Source: Cognaticolwellia aestuarii (GTDB lineage Bacteria > Pseudomonadota > Gammaproteobacteria > Enterobacterales > Alteromonadaceae). Taken from it: 64,000 nt of DNA. Where the stretch lies: contig NZ_MUZV01000004.1 of NCBI RefSeq assembly GCF_002000025.1, positions 62,001 through 126,000 on the forward strand, in the 5' to 3' direction. The notes beneath the pieces are model-generated. The model saw only the letters and a program-made list of their open reading frames with translations. It did not search any database and had not been told where the DNA came from. The position numbers and the translations under genes are program-made. Below are positions 19,971 through 28,536 of this stretch, piece after piece; position 1 is the first letter of the stretch; each line of letters opens with the position of its first letter.

Positions 19971-21281
19971 ATGTTTAGTTATTATTTACGACTCGCTTGG
20001 ATAAGTATTCTCCGGCATTGGGGATTAAGCCTATTAATGATATGTGCCATAGGGCTTGGTATTGGTGCAGCAATGACGACAATTACCGTAAACTATTTAA
20101 TGTCGGCGAACCCGATCCCTGAAAAAAGTGCACAATTGTATTATGTTCAGCTTGATAGTTGGGACGTTAACGATCCCTTTGACGACGGTTTAAACCCGCC
20201 AGATCAATTAACATATACTGATTCAACCAATTTAATGCTTGCAAAACAAGCATTTCGACAAAATGTGCAAACACAAGCTTTCGGTGTTATTGAGCCTGAA
20301 GATCCTGAAATGTTACCCCTAATTGTCAATGGCCGGGCCAATTCAGCAGACTTTTTCCCAATGTTCAATGTGCCTTTTATTTACGGCAGTGGTTGGTCAA
20401 ATAAAAGCGATGAAAGTAAAGAGTTTGTTGTGGTATTAAGTAAAGCAACTAACGATAAACTTTTCGGTGGTGCTGACTCTGTAGGTAAATCAATTAAGCT
20501 CGAAGGCAATATGTTGCGCGTAGTTGGTGTTATTGACAATTGGCAGCCAAAACCACGATTCTATGACATAACCACAGGTGCCTTTAACGACTCAGAAGAT
20601 GTTTTTGTGCCCTTTCATTTAATTGCCGACGAAAAAATATCGCGCTCAGGCAATACCAATTGTTGGAAACCAAGCGGAGATGGCTTTCAAGCCTTCCTAG
20701 CATCCGAATGTATTTGGACACAATTTTGGGTGGAATTAAAAACTGAACAAGACAAAGCCGATTACCAACAGTTTCTCAATGCTTATGTACAAGAGCAGAA
20801 ACAGTTTGGCCGTTTTCAACGCCCGCTTGATAATCGCTTAAGTCATGTAATGCAATGGCTAGAATCACAAGAAGTAGTTGCTGATGACGCGCAAATGATG
20901 ATGGCGATGTCATTGATGTTTTTACTGGTTTGTTTACTTAATACCGTTGGTTTATTACTGGCAAAATTTTTAGGTAAAGCACCCGAAATAGGTTTACGAC
21001 AAGCCTTAGGTGCTAGTAAGCGTACATTATTCAGCCAGTACATTATCGAGTCTGCATGTATAGGTATATTAGGCGGCCTGCTTGGCTTAACACTCGCTTT
21101 TATCGGCTTAAAAAGTGTAGAAAGTCTTTATGGTGATTATATGAAAGGATTAGCCAGCTTAGACACTAACATGGCCATATCTGCCGTAGTTTTGGCGCTG
21201 GTATCCACCATTCTCGCTGGCTTATACCCCACGTGGAGAGCTTGTAATATTCAGCCCGCTCAACAACTTAAAAGCCAATAA
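19971..21281 (+). CDS. MacB-like ABC permease, first subunit
   Basis: A 436-residue permease: an N-terminal membrane helix (LSLLMICAIGLGIGAAMTT), a large periplasmic MacB-PCD domain, and three C-terminal helices of the FtsX type (MSLMFLLVCLLNTVGLLLAKFLG, IGLRQALGASKRTLF motif, and two more). Such permeases act by mechanotransmission with an HlyD/MacA partner rather than by classical alternating access. AAGGA precedes the ATG. Paired with the next gene as a probable heterodimer. Confidence 0.9.
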   Translation: MFSYYLRLAWISILRHWGLSLLMICAIGLGIGAAMTTITVNYLMSANPIPEKSAQLYYVQLDSWDVNDPFDDGLNPPDQLTYTDSTNLMLAKQAFRQNVQTQAFGVIEPEDPEMLPLIVNGRANSADFFPMFNVPFIYGSGWSNKSDESKEFVVVLSKATNDKLFGGADSVGKSIKLEGNMLRVVGVIDNWQPKPRFYDITTGAFNDSEDVFVPFHLIADEKISRSGNTNCWKPSGDGFQAFLASECIWTQFWVELKTEQDKADYQQFLNAYVQEQKQFGRFQRPLDNRLSHVMQWLESQEVVADDAQMMMAMSLMFLLVCLLNTVGLLLAKFLGKAPEIGLRQALGASKRTLFSQYIIESACIGILGGLLGLTLAFIGLKSVESLYGDYMKGLASLDTNMAISAVVLALVSTILAGLYPTWRACNIQPAQQLKSQ

Positions 21282-21308
21282 GCTTAGCAGATAAAGTAGG
21301 AAACAATT

Positions 21309-22523
21309 ATGTTAGAAACAGGACTGATACTGCGCGCATTAGCACGTAACAAAATCGGAGCATTACTTATCGCGTTACAAATTGCATTAACCATGACCAT
21401 TATGGTTAATGCAATATTTATGATCCAAGACCGTCAGCAACAAATGCAGCGCAAAAGCGGTTTAGATGAAAAAAATAGTTTTTACCTAACTAATACCGTT
21501 TTTGGTCAAGATTATAATATTCAAGCACACTTGCAAACCGATCTACATACTATTCGTAACACGCCAGGTGTTGTTGATGCTATCCAAATTAATGCTATCC
21601 CCTTAAGTAGCAGTGGTTGGTCAATGGCTTTACAGCATGAACCAGGTGAAGATAAAGATGCTGTGGGCACAGCCATATACATGGTTGATGATCATGCCAT
21701 TAACAGCATGGGATTAACCTTAGTTGCAGGAGCTAACTTCCAGCCTGAAGATGTTGAATTACGTAAAGAAGGGCAATCAACTTGGCCAGCAAAAACCATC
21801 ATCACTCAAGCTTTTGCAGAAAACTTATATCCTGATAATTGGCAATCTGCTGTTGGAAAAACCGTTTATATATCACAAACACAACCAATACAAATTATCG
21901 GTATTGTCGCGGCATTACAAGCACCATGGAATGGTTGGAATGGTGTTGAACGTAGTATGCTCGTACCATTTCAGCGTGAATCTAAAGGCAGTTATTACTT
22001 TATTCGTACTGAAGCCGGTCGACGTGACGAGTTGATGCCTATCATCGAGAAAACGTTAGCTGAAAGTGATAAAAAACGCATTATTCGTCGCGTGACAACT
22101 ATTGAGGACACCCGCGAGCGTAGTTATCGCCAGCATAATGCTACCAATAAAATTTTAACAACAGTAGTGATAACCTTAACTTTAATTACCGGTTTTGGCA
22201 TTGTTGGGCTTGCTATTTTTAGTATTAATCGTCGTACCAAGCAAATAGGTACTCGCCGAGCGCTTGGCGCGACCAAAGGACAAATAATGCGCTACTTTAT
22301 GATGGAGAACTTCATTATTTCAACGTTTGGCATCATTATTGGTTGCTTTGGTGCCGTTGCACTGAATATGTGGCTAGTAAACACTTTTAACCTATCGCCT
22401 ATCAGTTTTCAGTTAGTCGCTTTTGGTGTTATCACGCTGTTTATTGTTGGGCAATTAGCTGTACTATATCCCGCCAGAAAAGCCGCTATGATCGCACCAG
22501 CAACGGCAACCAGAACGATATAA
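21309..22523 (+). CDS. MacB-like ABC permease, second subunit
   Basis: A 404-residue paralogue of the preceding permease with the same plan: helix near the N-terminus, periplasmic domain, then FtsX-type helices with RRTKQIGTRRALGATKGQI as the coupling region. AGGAAAC precedes the ATG. The operon ends with the hairpin at 22544. Two different permeases suggest a heterodimeric exporter; cargo is unknown and might be an antimicrobial peptide or envelope component. Confidence 0.9.
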   Translation: MLETGLILRALARNKIGALLIALQIALTMTIMVNAIFMIQDRQQQMQRKSGLDEKNSFYLTNTVFGQDYNIQAHLQTDLHTIRNTPGVVDAIQINAIPLSSSGWSMALQHEPGEDKDAVGTAIYMVDDHAINSMGLTLVAGANFQPEDVELRKEGQSTWPAKTIITQAFAENLYPDNWQSAVGKTVYISQTQPIQIIGIVAALQAPWNGWNGVERSMLVPFQRESKGSYYFIRTEAGRRDELMPIIEKTLAESDKKRIIRRVTTIEDTRERSYRQHNATNKILTTVVITLTLITGFGIVGLAIFSINRRTKQIGTRRALGATKGQIMRYFMMENFIISTFGIIIGCFGAVALNMWLVNTFNLSPISFQLVAFGVITLFIVGQLAVLYPARKAAMIAPATATRTI

Positions 22524-22543
22524 ACAATAACGTTCAAATTATC

Positions 22544-22570
22544 AAGGGCCCTATCGGGCCTTTTATTTTT
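22544..22570 (+). terminator. Terminator of the ABC exporter operon
   Basis: AAGGGCCC-TATC-GGGCCTTTT hairpin followed by a T-rich tract (TTTTATTTTTTCC). Confidence 0.7.
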
Positions 22571-22650
22571 TCCTTACAACATACAGCATTTTACCAAAAC
22601 TAAAGTTTTCATTGTTTTTCATGCTAATATTCAAAGAAAAAGGAAGCCTG

Positions 22651-24312
22651 ATGAAAACCTTATTCTACACAATAAAAGCCGTACTATTATTAGCAGCAAT
22701 AAGCCCGACAATAGTTTTAGCAAAAACCACCTTAATTAAAAATATTCAAGGCTATACCATCACCAACAATGCCTTGGAGCGCTTTACGGCTATTACTTTT
22801 ACTGACGATAAAATTGATCAACTTTACTCTGGGGCAGACCCACTACCCACAAGTAAAAATATAAATATTATTGATGGCCAAGGAAAAACCTTACTCCCTG
22901 GTTTGATTGACTCCCATGGCCATATCTTAAACTACGGCTTAAGCTTACTGCGTGCAGACTTAGTTCATAGCATTTCAGAACAAGATGCTGTTGATAGAAC
23001 CTTTAACTATGCAAAATCCAATACTGAATTAACCTGGATACAAGGCCGGGGTTGGAACCAAACACAATGGCCGAGTAATACTTTTCCTAGCGCCAAAAGT
23101 TTAGATATTTTATTTCCAAATCAGCCGGTTTGGTTAAAGCGTGTTGATGGTCATGCGGGTTGGGCCAACTCAAAAGCTATGGCGATAGCTGGTATCAATA
23201 AAGCCACGTTATCACCTGAAGGTGGTGAGATTATCAAAGATGAAAATGGTCTCCCTACGGGGATTTTCATCGATAATGCTATGGCACTTATTGACAACAG
23301 TATTGCTCCACTTAGTGTCAAACAACAAAAGCAAGTACTAGTCAAAGCTATGAATTCACTGGCAAGTTATGGCCTAACGAGCGTGCATGATGCTGGTATT
23401 GATACTGATAATTTAAATGCTTTTAAAGAACTTAGCCAAGAAAATGCTATGAGTATTAGGGTGAATGCCATGTTGTATTTACCGTCAGCTAACTGGCAAG
23501 AAACCTTAACAAAAGGCCAATACCGCAGTAAAGACGATATGTTCACGTTCAACAGCGTAAAAATTCAAGCTGATGGTGCGCTAGGCAGTCGTGGCGCGGC
23601 ACTCATTGAAGATTATTCTGATCATTCGGGTCATAAAGGCCTATTACTAAACACACCAAAAGCGTTTCAACAGCTAGTTAACACCTCAATGAAACTGGGT
23701 TTTCAAGTGAATAGCCATGCCATTGGCGATAACGCAAATAAATTAGTACTCGATACTTATGAAGCGCAAATTAAAGCAACTGACACTAAAGCGCTTCGAC
23801 ACCGTGTTGAACATGCACAAGTATTGCGATTAGAAGATATTCCAAGGTTTTCAGAGCTTGGAGTCATTGCAGCCATGCAGGCAACACATGCCACTAGTGA
23901 TAAAAACATGGCTCAAGATCGAATAGGCCCAAATAGAATACTAGGTGCTTATGCTTGGAGAAAACTGCTTGCTGCTAATGCGATTATTGCGGCAGGTTCA
24001 GATTTTCCCGTGGAGTCACCCAACCCATTTTATGGCTTACATGCTTCGATTACTCGCCAAGATCATAGTAATAGCCCGAAAGGTGGATGGTTTCCAGAAG
24101 AAAAAATGACACCACTAGAAGCTTTTAGAAGCTTTACCTTAGATGCTGCTTATGCCGGTCATCAAGAACAAATCATTGGTAGTCTTGCCAAAGGTAAAAA
24201 AGCAGATTTTATTATACTAGACAATAATTTGTTTACCATGGCAAAAGAGGATATATGGCGAACCTCTGTCAACAAAACTTGGGTGAATGGTAAATTGGTC
24301 TTCGAAAAATAA
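22651..24312 (+). CDS. Exported amidohydrolase of the YtcJ type
   Basis: Metal-dependent hydrolase of the amidohydrolase_3 (YtcJ) family with a signal peptide (MKTLFYTIKAVLLLAAISP, cleavage after VLA), so periplasmic or lipid-facing. Visible motifs: the metal site LPGLIDSHGHI, QADGALGSRGAAL with a conserved acidic/Ser region, NSHAIGDNAN, HRVEHAQ, and the late Asp in AAGSDFPVESP. 553 residues, family-typical. The ATG at 22651 is chosen because AAGGA lies 7 nt upstream; the longer frame from a TTG at 22612 would spoil the signal peptide. Substrate unknown. A VanZ-like gene follows immediately. Confidence 0.9.
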   Translation: MKTLFYTIKAVLLLAAISPTIVLAKTTLIKNIQGYTITNNALERFTAITFTDDKIDQLYSGADPLPTSKNINIIDGQGKTLLPGLIDSHGHILNYGLSLLRADLVHSISEQDAVDRTFNYAKSNTELTWIQGRGWNQTQWPSNTFPSAKSLDILFPNQPVWLKRVDGHAGWANSKAMAIAGINKATLSPEGGEIIKDENGLPTGIFIDNAMALIDNSIAPLSVKQQKQVLVKAMNSLASYGLTSVHDAGIDTDNLNAFKELSQENAMSIRVNAMLYLPSANWQETLTKGQYRSKDDMFTFNSVKIQADGALGSRGAALIEDYSDHSGHKGLLLNTPKAFQQLVNTSMKLGFQVNSHAIGDNANKLVLDTYEAQIKATDTKALRHRVEHAQVLRLEDIPRFSELGVIAAMQATHATSDKNMAQDRIGPNRILGAYAWRKLLAANAIIAAGSDFPVESPNPFYGLHASITRQDHSNSPKGGWFPEEKMTPLEAFRSFTLDAAYAGHQEQIIGSLAKGKKADFIILDNNLFTMAKEDIWRTSVNKTWVNGKLVFEK

Positions 24313-24313
24313 T

Positions 24314-24676
24314 ATGACTACAATAACAAATTTAACTAAACACTACTGGCGAACCATTACCTTAGTCATTTTAGCCTTGATAACAATTGGCTCGTTATCA
24401 CCGGTAGAAAGTTTACCGGCAGCACCTGGCAGTGACAAAACACACCATTTTATTGCCTACTGCGCTTTAATGTTACCCGCGGCATTACGTCGACCTAAAT
24501 ACTGGCTTGCATTAGCATTATTTTTCATTCTCTGGAGTGGTTTAATTGAATTAATACAACCGCATGTAAATAGATATGGGGAATGGTTAGATATGCTAGC
24601 AAATACCGGTGGCGTGCTTTTAGCCATAATAATAACGCAAGCCCTATTTTGGCTAACGCCAAAGCAATTAAGGTAA
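24314..24676 (+). CDS. VanZ-like small membrane protein
   Basis: A 120-residue integral membrane protein with about four helices and the VanZ-like hallmarks SDKTHHFIAYCALMLP and WSGLIELIQPHVNRYGEWLDMLANTGG (conserved Glu-x2-Q and D-x2-A-N). Role unknown in this subfamily; the VanZ prototype lowers teicoplanin sensitivity. The ATG at 24314 begins one base after the stop of the amidohydrolase gene, indicating coupling; an in-frame ATG at 24287 overlaps that gene. Confidence 0.8.
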   Translation: MTTITNLTKHYWRTITLVILALITIGSLSPVESLPAAPGSDKTHHFIAYCALMLPAALRRPKYWLALALFFILWSGLIELIQPHVNRYGEWLDMLANTGGVLLAIIITQALFWLTPKQLR

Positions 24677-24736
24677 CCCTGTTTGAGTAAGGAGAGTGTC
24701 TATTTATTGCTGACAAGGTATCAAGATGATTTAACC

Positions 24737-24969
24737 TAACCTGAACTCTGGATAATGAGTGCTTGATATTCACGTGAATAAGATGCTTAGGCGGCAAAGT
24801 AAATGCTATAGCAAGGTGAACATCACTAATAGATATCATCAATGCTTCATTTTATGCCATTTCCAAGGCAAAACGTTTATCAATAGCGCGCTATTTATCG
24901 ACGTTTTAACGCAGATAATGGCTTAAAAGGGAAGATTGAGCAAGTGCTGCTTATCCAGAGTTCAGGTTA
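24737..24969. mobile_element. Non-coding element with 19-bp perfect terminal inverted repeats (MITE-like), unit 1
   Basis: TAACCTGAACTCTGGATAA (24737-24755) is exactly complementary to TTATCCAGAGTTCAGGTTA (24951-24969), bounding a 233-bp unit without a plausible gene. This is the layout of a miniature inverted-repeat transposable element. No clear target duplication is seen, because the right end abuts unit 2. The parent transposase is not in the window. Confidence 0.55.
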
Positions 24970-25138
24970 ACCTAAGCTTGGGATAATCGATGTGCAAAAA
25001 GTTGCTATAGAGCAATGTTTTAAAAAACTTTAGTCAATTGTTATAAAACTTAGCGCATAGTTTCTTATCAAGCTGATAAGCCTTGATGCGCGCAGAAACC
25101 ATCACATTGACAGACTCAGCTTATCCGAACTCAGGTTA
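24968..25138. mobile_element. Second, diverged inverted-repeat element adjoining unit 1
   Basis: Ends TAACCTAAGCTTGGGATAA (24968-24986) and TTATCCGAACTCAGGTTA (25121-25138) are variants of the unit 1 ends and imperfectly complementary. The 171-bp interior includes a hairpin CTTATCA-AGC-TGATAAG (25064-25080). It shares two bases with unit 1, so one probably inserted at the end of the other. Confidence 0.45.
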
Positions 25139-25163
25139 TTTGTGCCGGTCACTCTTTGAAAGT

Positions 25164-25187
25164 AAAAAAGCCCTAGCGGGCTTTTTT
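25164..25187. terminator. Bidirectional terminator between the VanZ-like gene and the GGDEF gene
   Basis: AAAAAAGCCC-TAGC-GGGCTTTTTT: a symmetric hairpin with A and T runs on both sides, placed between convergent genes. Confidence 0.8.
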
Positions 25188-25268
25188 AGTCAATAGCTAC
25201 CAAGCCAGGCTAAGGCAAACAGGCTAAAACAATAGAGATTAGCGTAAGTCATATTGTGAATATTCATT

Positions 25269-26231
25269 TTACGGTTTTTTAAATACCGTGACTTGGTTAC
25301 GACCATTTTGTTTTGATTTGTATAACGCATCATCAACATGTTCAAGCCAATGCGACACCGTGGTAAACGAGGGGTCAATCTCAGCGATACCTAAACTGAT
25401 AGTATATTTAATTTCAATATCGTTGTGGATAACTACAGATTGCTCGACAGTTTTGCGTAAACGCTCAGCAAAAGTCACGGCGTCATCAAGGCCTGTATCA
25501 GCTAACAAAACAACAAACTCTTCTCCGCCATATCGTCCTGATACGTCGGTTTCTCGTACTTGTTCATGAATAAGCTTTGCTAAATGGCGTATTACATCAT
25601 CGCCAACTAAATGACCATAACTGTCATTAACTACCTTAAAGTGATCAATATCAAGCATCACTAAGCTACTTGAATGCTGGCTACGAGCATAGCGTTTAAA
25701 TTCAGCTTCAAGGCAATGCTGCCAGTGATTACGATTGAACAATTGCGTTAAGCCATCAGTTTGACTCAAAATAGCCAAGTCGGCATTGACCTTTTCTAAT
25801 TCTTTTTTATGTGTGGCATTATCCGTGACATCATAAACTAGCAAACATAAGTGAGAAACTTGTCCCGTTGTTGACATCAAGGGAATAAACGTCGTGTTCT
25901 GATACATAAAGTCAGCGGTACCAGTAATTGGACGGTAATTATTAAATTTAAAAACATAGGGGCGTTGCTCCCAAATAGTAAACGCTTTGTTCTTTAATAA
26001 AAATACCGACTCGGCTTTACGACGAAACCAGTCTTCGGGGATCTCATCAAAAAGATCAAATAATATTTGTCCTTTAACCTCACGTGGTAACAAGCCACTG
26101 TGGTTTTCCATAAAACCGTTCCATATTTGAATACTATAATCACGGTCAAGCACCACTAAGCCAACATCAATGGTATGAAGCATTTCCATTAGCCAATGTA
26201 ATTCATTTAACTGTTCTGTTTCTATTGACAT
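25269..26231 (-). CDS. Diguanylate cyclase with N-terminal PAS domain
   Basis: A 320-residue soluble protein. A PAS domain covers about residues 10-135, followed by a short linker and a GGDEF domain from about 150. The active-site loop is GGEEF (235-239), and the inhibitory I-site RETD (226-229) sits exactly five residues upstream, so it should be an active, product-inhibited cyclic-di-GMP synthase. It starts 2 nt after the CheY-CheC gene stop, so the two form an operon and probably a signalling pair. The PAS cofactor is not predictable. Confidence 0.93.
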   Translation of the reverse strand: MSIETEQLNELHWLMEMLHTIDVGLVVLDRDYSIQIWNGFMENHSGLLPREVKGQILFDLFDEIPEDWFRRKAESVFLLKNKAFTIWEQRPYVFKFNNYRPITGTADFMYQNTTFIPLMSTTGQVSHLCLLVYDVTDNATHKKELEKVNADLAILSQTDGLTQLFNRNHWQHCLEAEFKRYARSQHSSSLVMLDIDHFKVVNDSYGHLVGDDVIRHLAKLIHEQVRETDVSGRYGGEEFVVLLADTGLDDAVTFAERLRKTVEQSVVIHNDIEIKYTISLGIAEIDPSFTTVSHWLEHVDDALYKSKQNGRNQVTVFKKP

Positions 26232-26233
26232 GA

Positions 26234-27364
26234 TTAATCCAACAAATAAGCAATTTTATTATTAAGGGTTGTGACTGACTCTTCAGTAAAGAGTAATAAC
26301 AGTTCACATTTAATTGGGTAATTTTCGATACTATAACTAATTTCTATTGCTAGCGTTTTCTTCCATTTATTGGTATTCGTCGCAATCAACTCAGCAATTT
26401 TTCTATGCTGCCCTAAAACTACAGGATGTCCTTGGCTAAATGACATATCAAGTTGTGCAGAAATACCACTTAAACAGGCACCAATAAGCAAGTTAGCTAA
26501 GTCCATAAGTAATTCTAATTCAATACTATTATCAAGTGCTTGATCATATTTCATTAGTGAAGCGACATCTTTAAAACTAGAATCATTTAAAATGAGTAAT
26601 GCTTCTCCAGAAACCCCTGCCCCAATAAACCCTTGGCAAATACCAGAGGTTTTTTCTTTACTTTCAACATCTGAAAGCGCCATGGTAAGTTCACTAACTT
26701 CAATAAAGTTAACATTAGGAATTGGCAGAACAACAAATACATCTAGTAAGCGCGCAAGTAAATCCCCTGCTCGGCCCATAGCAACATTGGCAATTTCTTG
26801 GTAGCAATCAAGCATATCACTGTCAATATCAATCGTTGATTGCTCTGGCTTATCAAGATCTTCTAATTCAATTTCCTCTGCAAACGGCGTTACCTTTGTC
26901 TCTGCAGTAGGCACGGATATCGGGGTATTGTCATCCGAACTATGGTTGCTAAGTTCAGCAGGCTGTGTTTGAGTTTGCTGAATCAGGAGGTCACTTTTAT
27001 TAAATACCCCATAAGCACTTAATATTTCGGTAAGCTTATTTTTATCAACTGGCTTTTTAATAAAATCTAACGCACCTAAACTTTTGACTCTTTGATGTGC
27101 TTCTGGCTGAATATCACCAGATATAACAATGACGAGGGTCGGTAAGTCTTGCTGTAATATGGTTTCCAATACTTGATAGCCATCCATTTCTGGCATATTC
27201 AAATCAAGTAGCAAAACATCACCTTTACCTTCCTTAATCGCTGCTATCCCCTCAACACCATTACTGGCAAAAGTTATCTCAACATCCCAACCATCAGGAA
27301 GCGAGCGCGCGACTTGTTTTCGCGCCATATTGGAATCATCACAAATGAGTAAAGGTGTTGGCAT
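26234..27364 (-). CDS. Response regulator with CheC-like phosphatase domain
   Basis: A 376-residue fusion. The N-terminal receiver has acidic residues at CDDSN, the phospho-acceptor Asp54 (LLLDLNMPEMDG) and the Lys of FIKKPVD. A variable acidic linker follows. The C-terminal CheC/CheX domain has two helices matching the phosphatase consensus (D/S-x3-E-x2-N): DCYQEIAN and ELLMDLAN. CheC-type domains dephosphorylate CheY-P, so this protein may reset its own or another receiver. It is co-transcribed with the diguanylate cyclase downstream. No histidine kinase is adjacent. Confidence 0.88.
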   Translation of the reverse strand: MPTPLLICDDSNMARKQVARSLPDGWDVEITFASNGVEGIAAIKEGKGDVLLLDLNMPEMDGYQVLETILQQDLPTLVIVISGDIQPEAHQRVKSLGALDFIKKPVDKNKLTEILSAYGVFNKSDLLIQQTQTQPAELSNHSSDDNTPISVPTAETKVTPFAEEIELEDLDKPEQSTIDIDSDMLDCYQEIANVAMGRAGDLLARLLDVFVVLPIPNVNFIEVSELTMALSDVESKEKTSGICQGFIGAGVSGEALLILNDSSFKDVASLMKYDQALDNSIELELLMDLANLLIGACLSGISAQLDMSFSQGHPVVLGQHRKIAELIATNTNKWKKTLAIEISYSIENYPIKCELLLLFTEESVTTLNNKIAYLLD

Positions 27365-27537
27365 AAAGGAAAAATCCTAGGTTGCTATGTAAAAAGAATG
27401 TTCAAGCGATTTTCCTAACAAGATATATATTAGTAGTACATAGACTCGATAGGTAATGACGCTATTATAGTCAAAAATAGTACTATTTTAAAAATAAAAC
27501 ACCTTTTATTCGCATTTTTTATTACACAAAGGTAAGC

Positions 27538-28218
27538 TTGATCAATATTTTATCCTCAGTAAACTATCTAATGATGAATATTTCGAAACTACCCACATTT
27601 ATACTACTTAGCTCATTATTTACCTTTGCCGCTTCTGCTGAAGAACTAACAGAAACCACTAATTTAGTGATGGCAGGTAATAAGTACGTTACCTTGCTTG
27701 GTAATCAAGTGAACTTGGGGGATATCGCCCCCGACTTTAAAGTAGTCACTGAATCTTTTTCTCCGGTAACATTGGCTGAATTTAAAAATAAAGCGGTATT
27801 AATTTCTGTCGTACCAAGTTTAGATACAGGTGTTTGTTCTATTCAGACTAAACGCTTTAATGAAGAAGTTACAAACTTACCTGAAGATTTAGTCATGTTA
27901 ACGATCAGTAATGATCTACCCTTTGCCCAAAAGCGATTTTGTAAAACCGAAAAAGTCGATAACATAAAAGTTTTATCTGATGCGGTATGGCGTAATTTTG
28001 GTCAAAACTATGGTCTTCTGATTAAGGATATGGGCTTGCTAACACGGGCGATATTTATCATAGATACCGACGGTAAAATTGCTTATAAAGAATTAGTCAG
28101 TAATATATCTCAACATCCAGATTACGACACCGCCTTAGCCAAATTAAAATCATTAAGCCAAAAAGTTCCCCCGGTTCAAGTTGAAACAGCACCTGAAGCT
28201 GATAAATCAGCAGATTAA
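27538..28218 (+). CDS. tpx: Thiol peroxidase (Tpx, atypical 2-Cys peroxiredoxin) with an export signal
   Basis: Reduces hydrogen and alkyl peroxides. The peroxidatic Cys is in SLDTGVCSIQ and the resolving Cys in KRFCKTEKV, spaced as in Tpx; the FxAPDFKVV region and FIIDTDGKI fit. A hydrophobic stretch ending FTFAASA-EEL looks like a Sec signal peptide, so it should act in the periplasm, unlike the leaderless E. coli enzyme. AAAGG at 27529-27533 is spaced for the TTG at 27538. The ATG at 27571 would give a tidier signal peptide but lacks such a site. The C-terminus has a short Glu/Ala-rich extension. Confidence 0.88.
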   Translation: MINILSSVNYLMMNISKLPTFILLSSLFTFAASAEELTETTNLVMAGNKYVTLLGNQVNLGDIAPDFKVVTESFSPVTLAEFKNKAVLISVVPSLDTGVCSIQTKRFNEEVTNLPEDLVMLTISNDLPFAQKRFCKTEKVDNIKVLSDAVWRNFGQNYGLLIKDMGLLTRAIFIIDTDGKIAYKELVSNISQHPDYDTALAKLKSLSQKVPPVQVETAPEADKSAD

Positions 28219-28236
28219 TCCCTGCTGTTAATAAAT

Positions 28237-28270
28237 CTTGTCAGAGCCAATAAAATCGCGCTCTGACAAG
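28237..28270. other. Stem-loop downstream of tpx
   Basis: CTTGTCAGAG (28237-28246) pairs with CTCTGACAAG (28261-28270) around a 14-nt loop. It lacks a T run on either strand, so I call it a hairpin rather than a proven terminator. Confidence 0.5.
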
Positions 28271-28326
28271 TATAAAAAAAACTTTTAATGACAATATTTT
28301 AAGTACTTTTTAATATTTTTTTTACT

Positions 28327-28467
28327 CTATCTATTGAATTTAAACTCATCAATCCCATCTTTAATATTGTAGTCGCCAATAGGGTCTACATTAACCGCCT
28401 GTTCAATATTGAAAGGCACTTTAACACTCTGAGCATTATAAGTTTCAGATGTATTAATTCGCAGCAT
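28327..28467 (-). CDS. Possible 46-residue protein, unknown
   Basis: Hand translation of the minus strand gives MLRINTSETYNAQ... through VPFNIEQAVNVDPIGDY and ending GIDEFKFNR. The composition and codon use look coding in a region that is otherwise AT-rich. No signal peptide or membrane helix. The ribosome-binding site is weak (AAAGCCAGC before the ATG), so it may be a remnant. It is divergent from the small heat-shock gene, 69 bp away. Family not recognised. Confidence 0.45.
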   Translation of the reverse strand: MLRINTSETYNAQSVKVPFNIEQAVNVDPIGDYNIKDGIDEFKFNR

Positions 28468-28536
28468 CAGCTGGCTTTAGCATCACGAAATTTTGACAGA
28501 GACAACATATTGCTAAACTTTAATAGGATATGAATT

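Noticed and set aside
24525-24842. 105-codon minus-strand frame over the VanZ-like gene and the repeat element
   Set aside because: It runs antisense across a real gene and into a mobile element end; it is more likely chance or transposon remnant than a gene.
28470-28536. Possible sigma32 promoter or RNA thermometer before Hsp20
   Set aside because: No convincing -35/-10 pair or ribosome-binding-site pairing stem could be found by eye.
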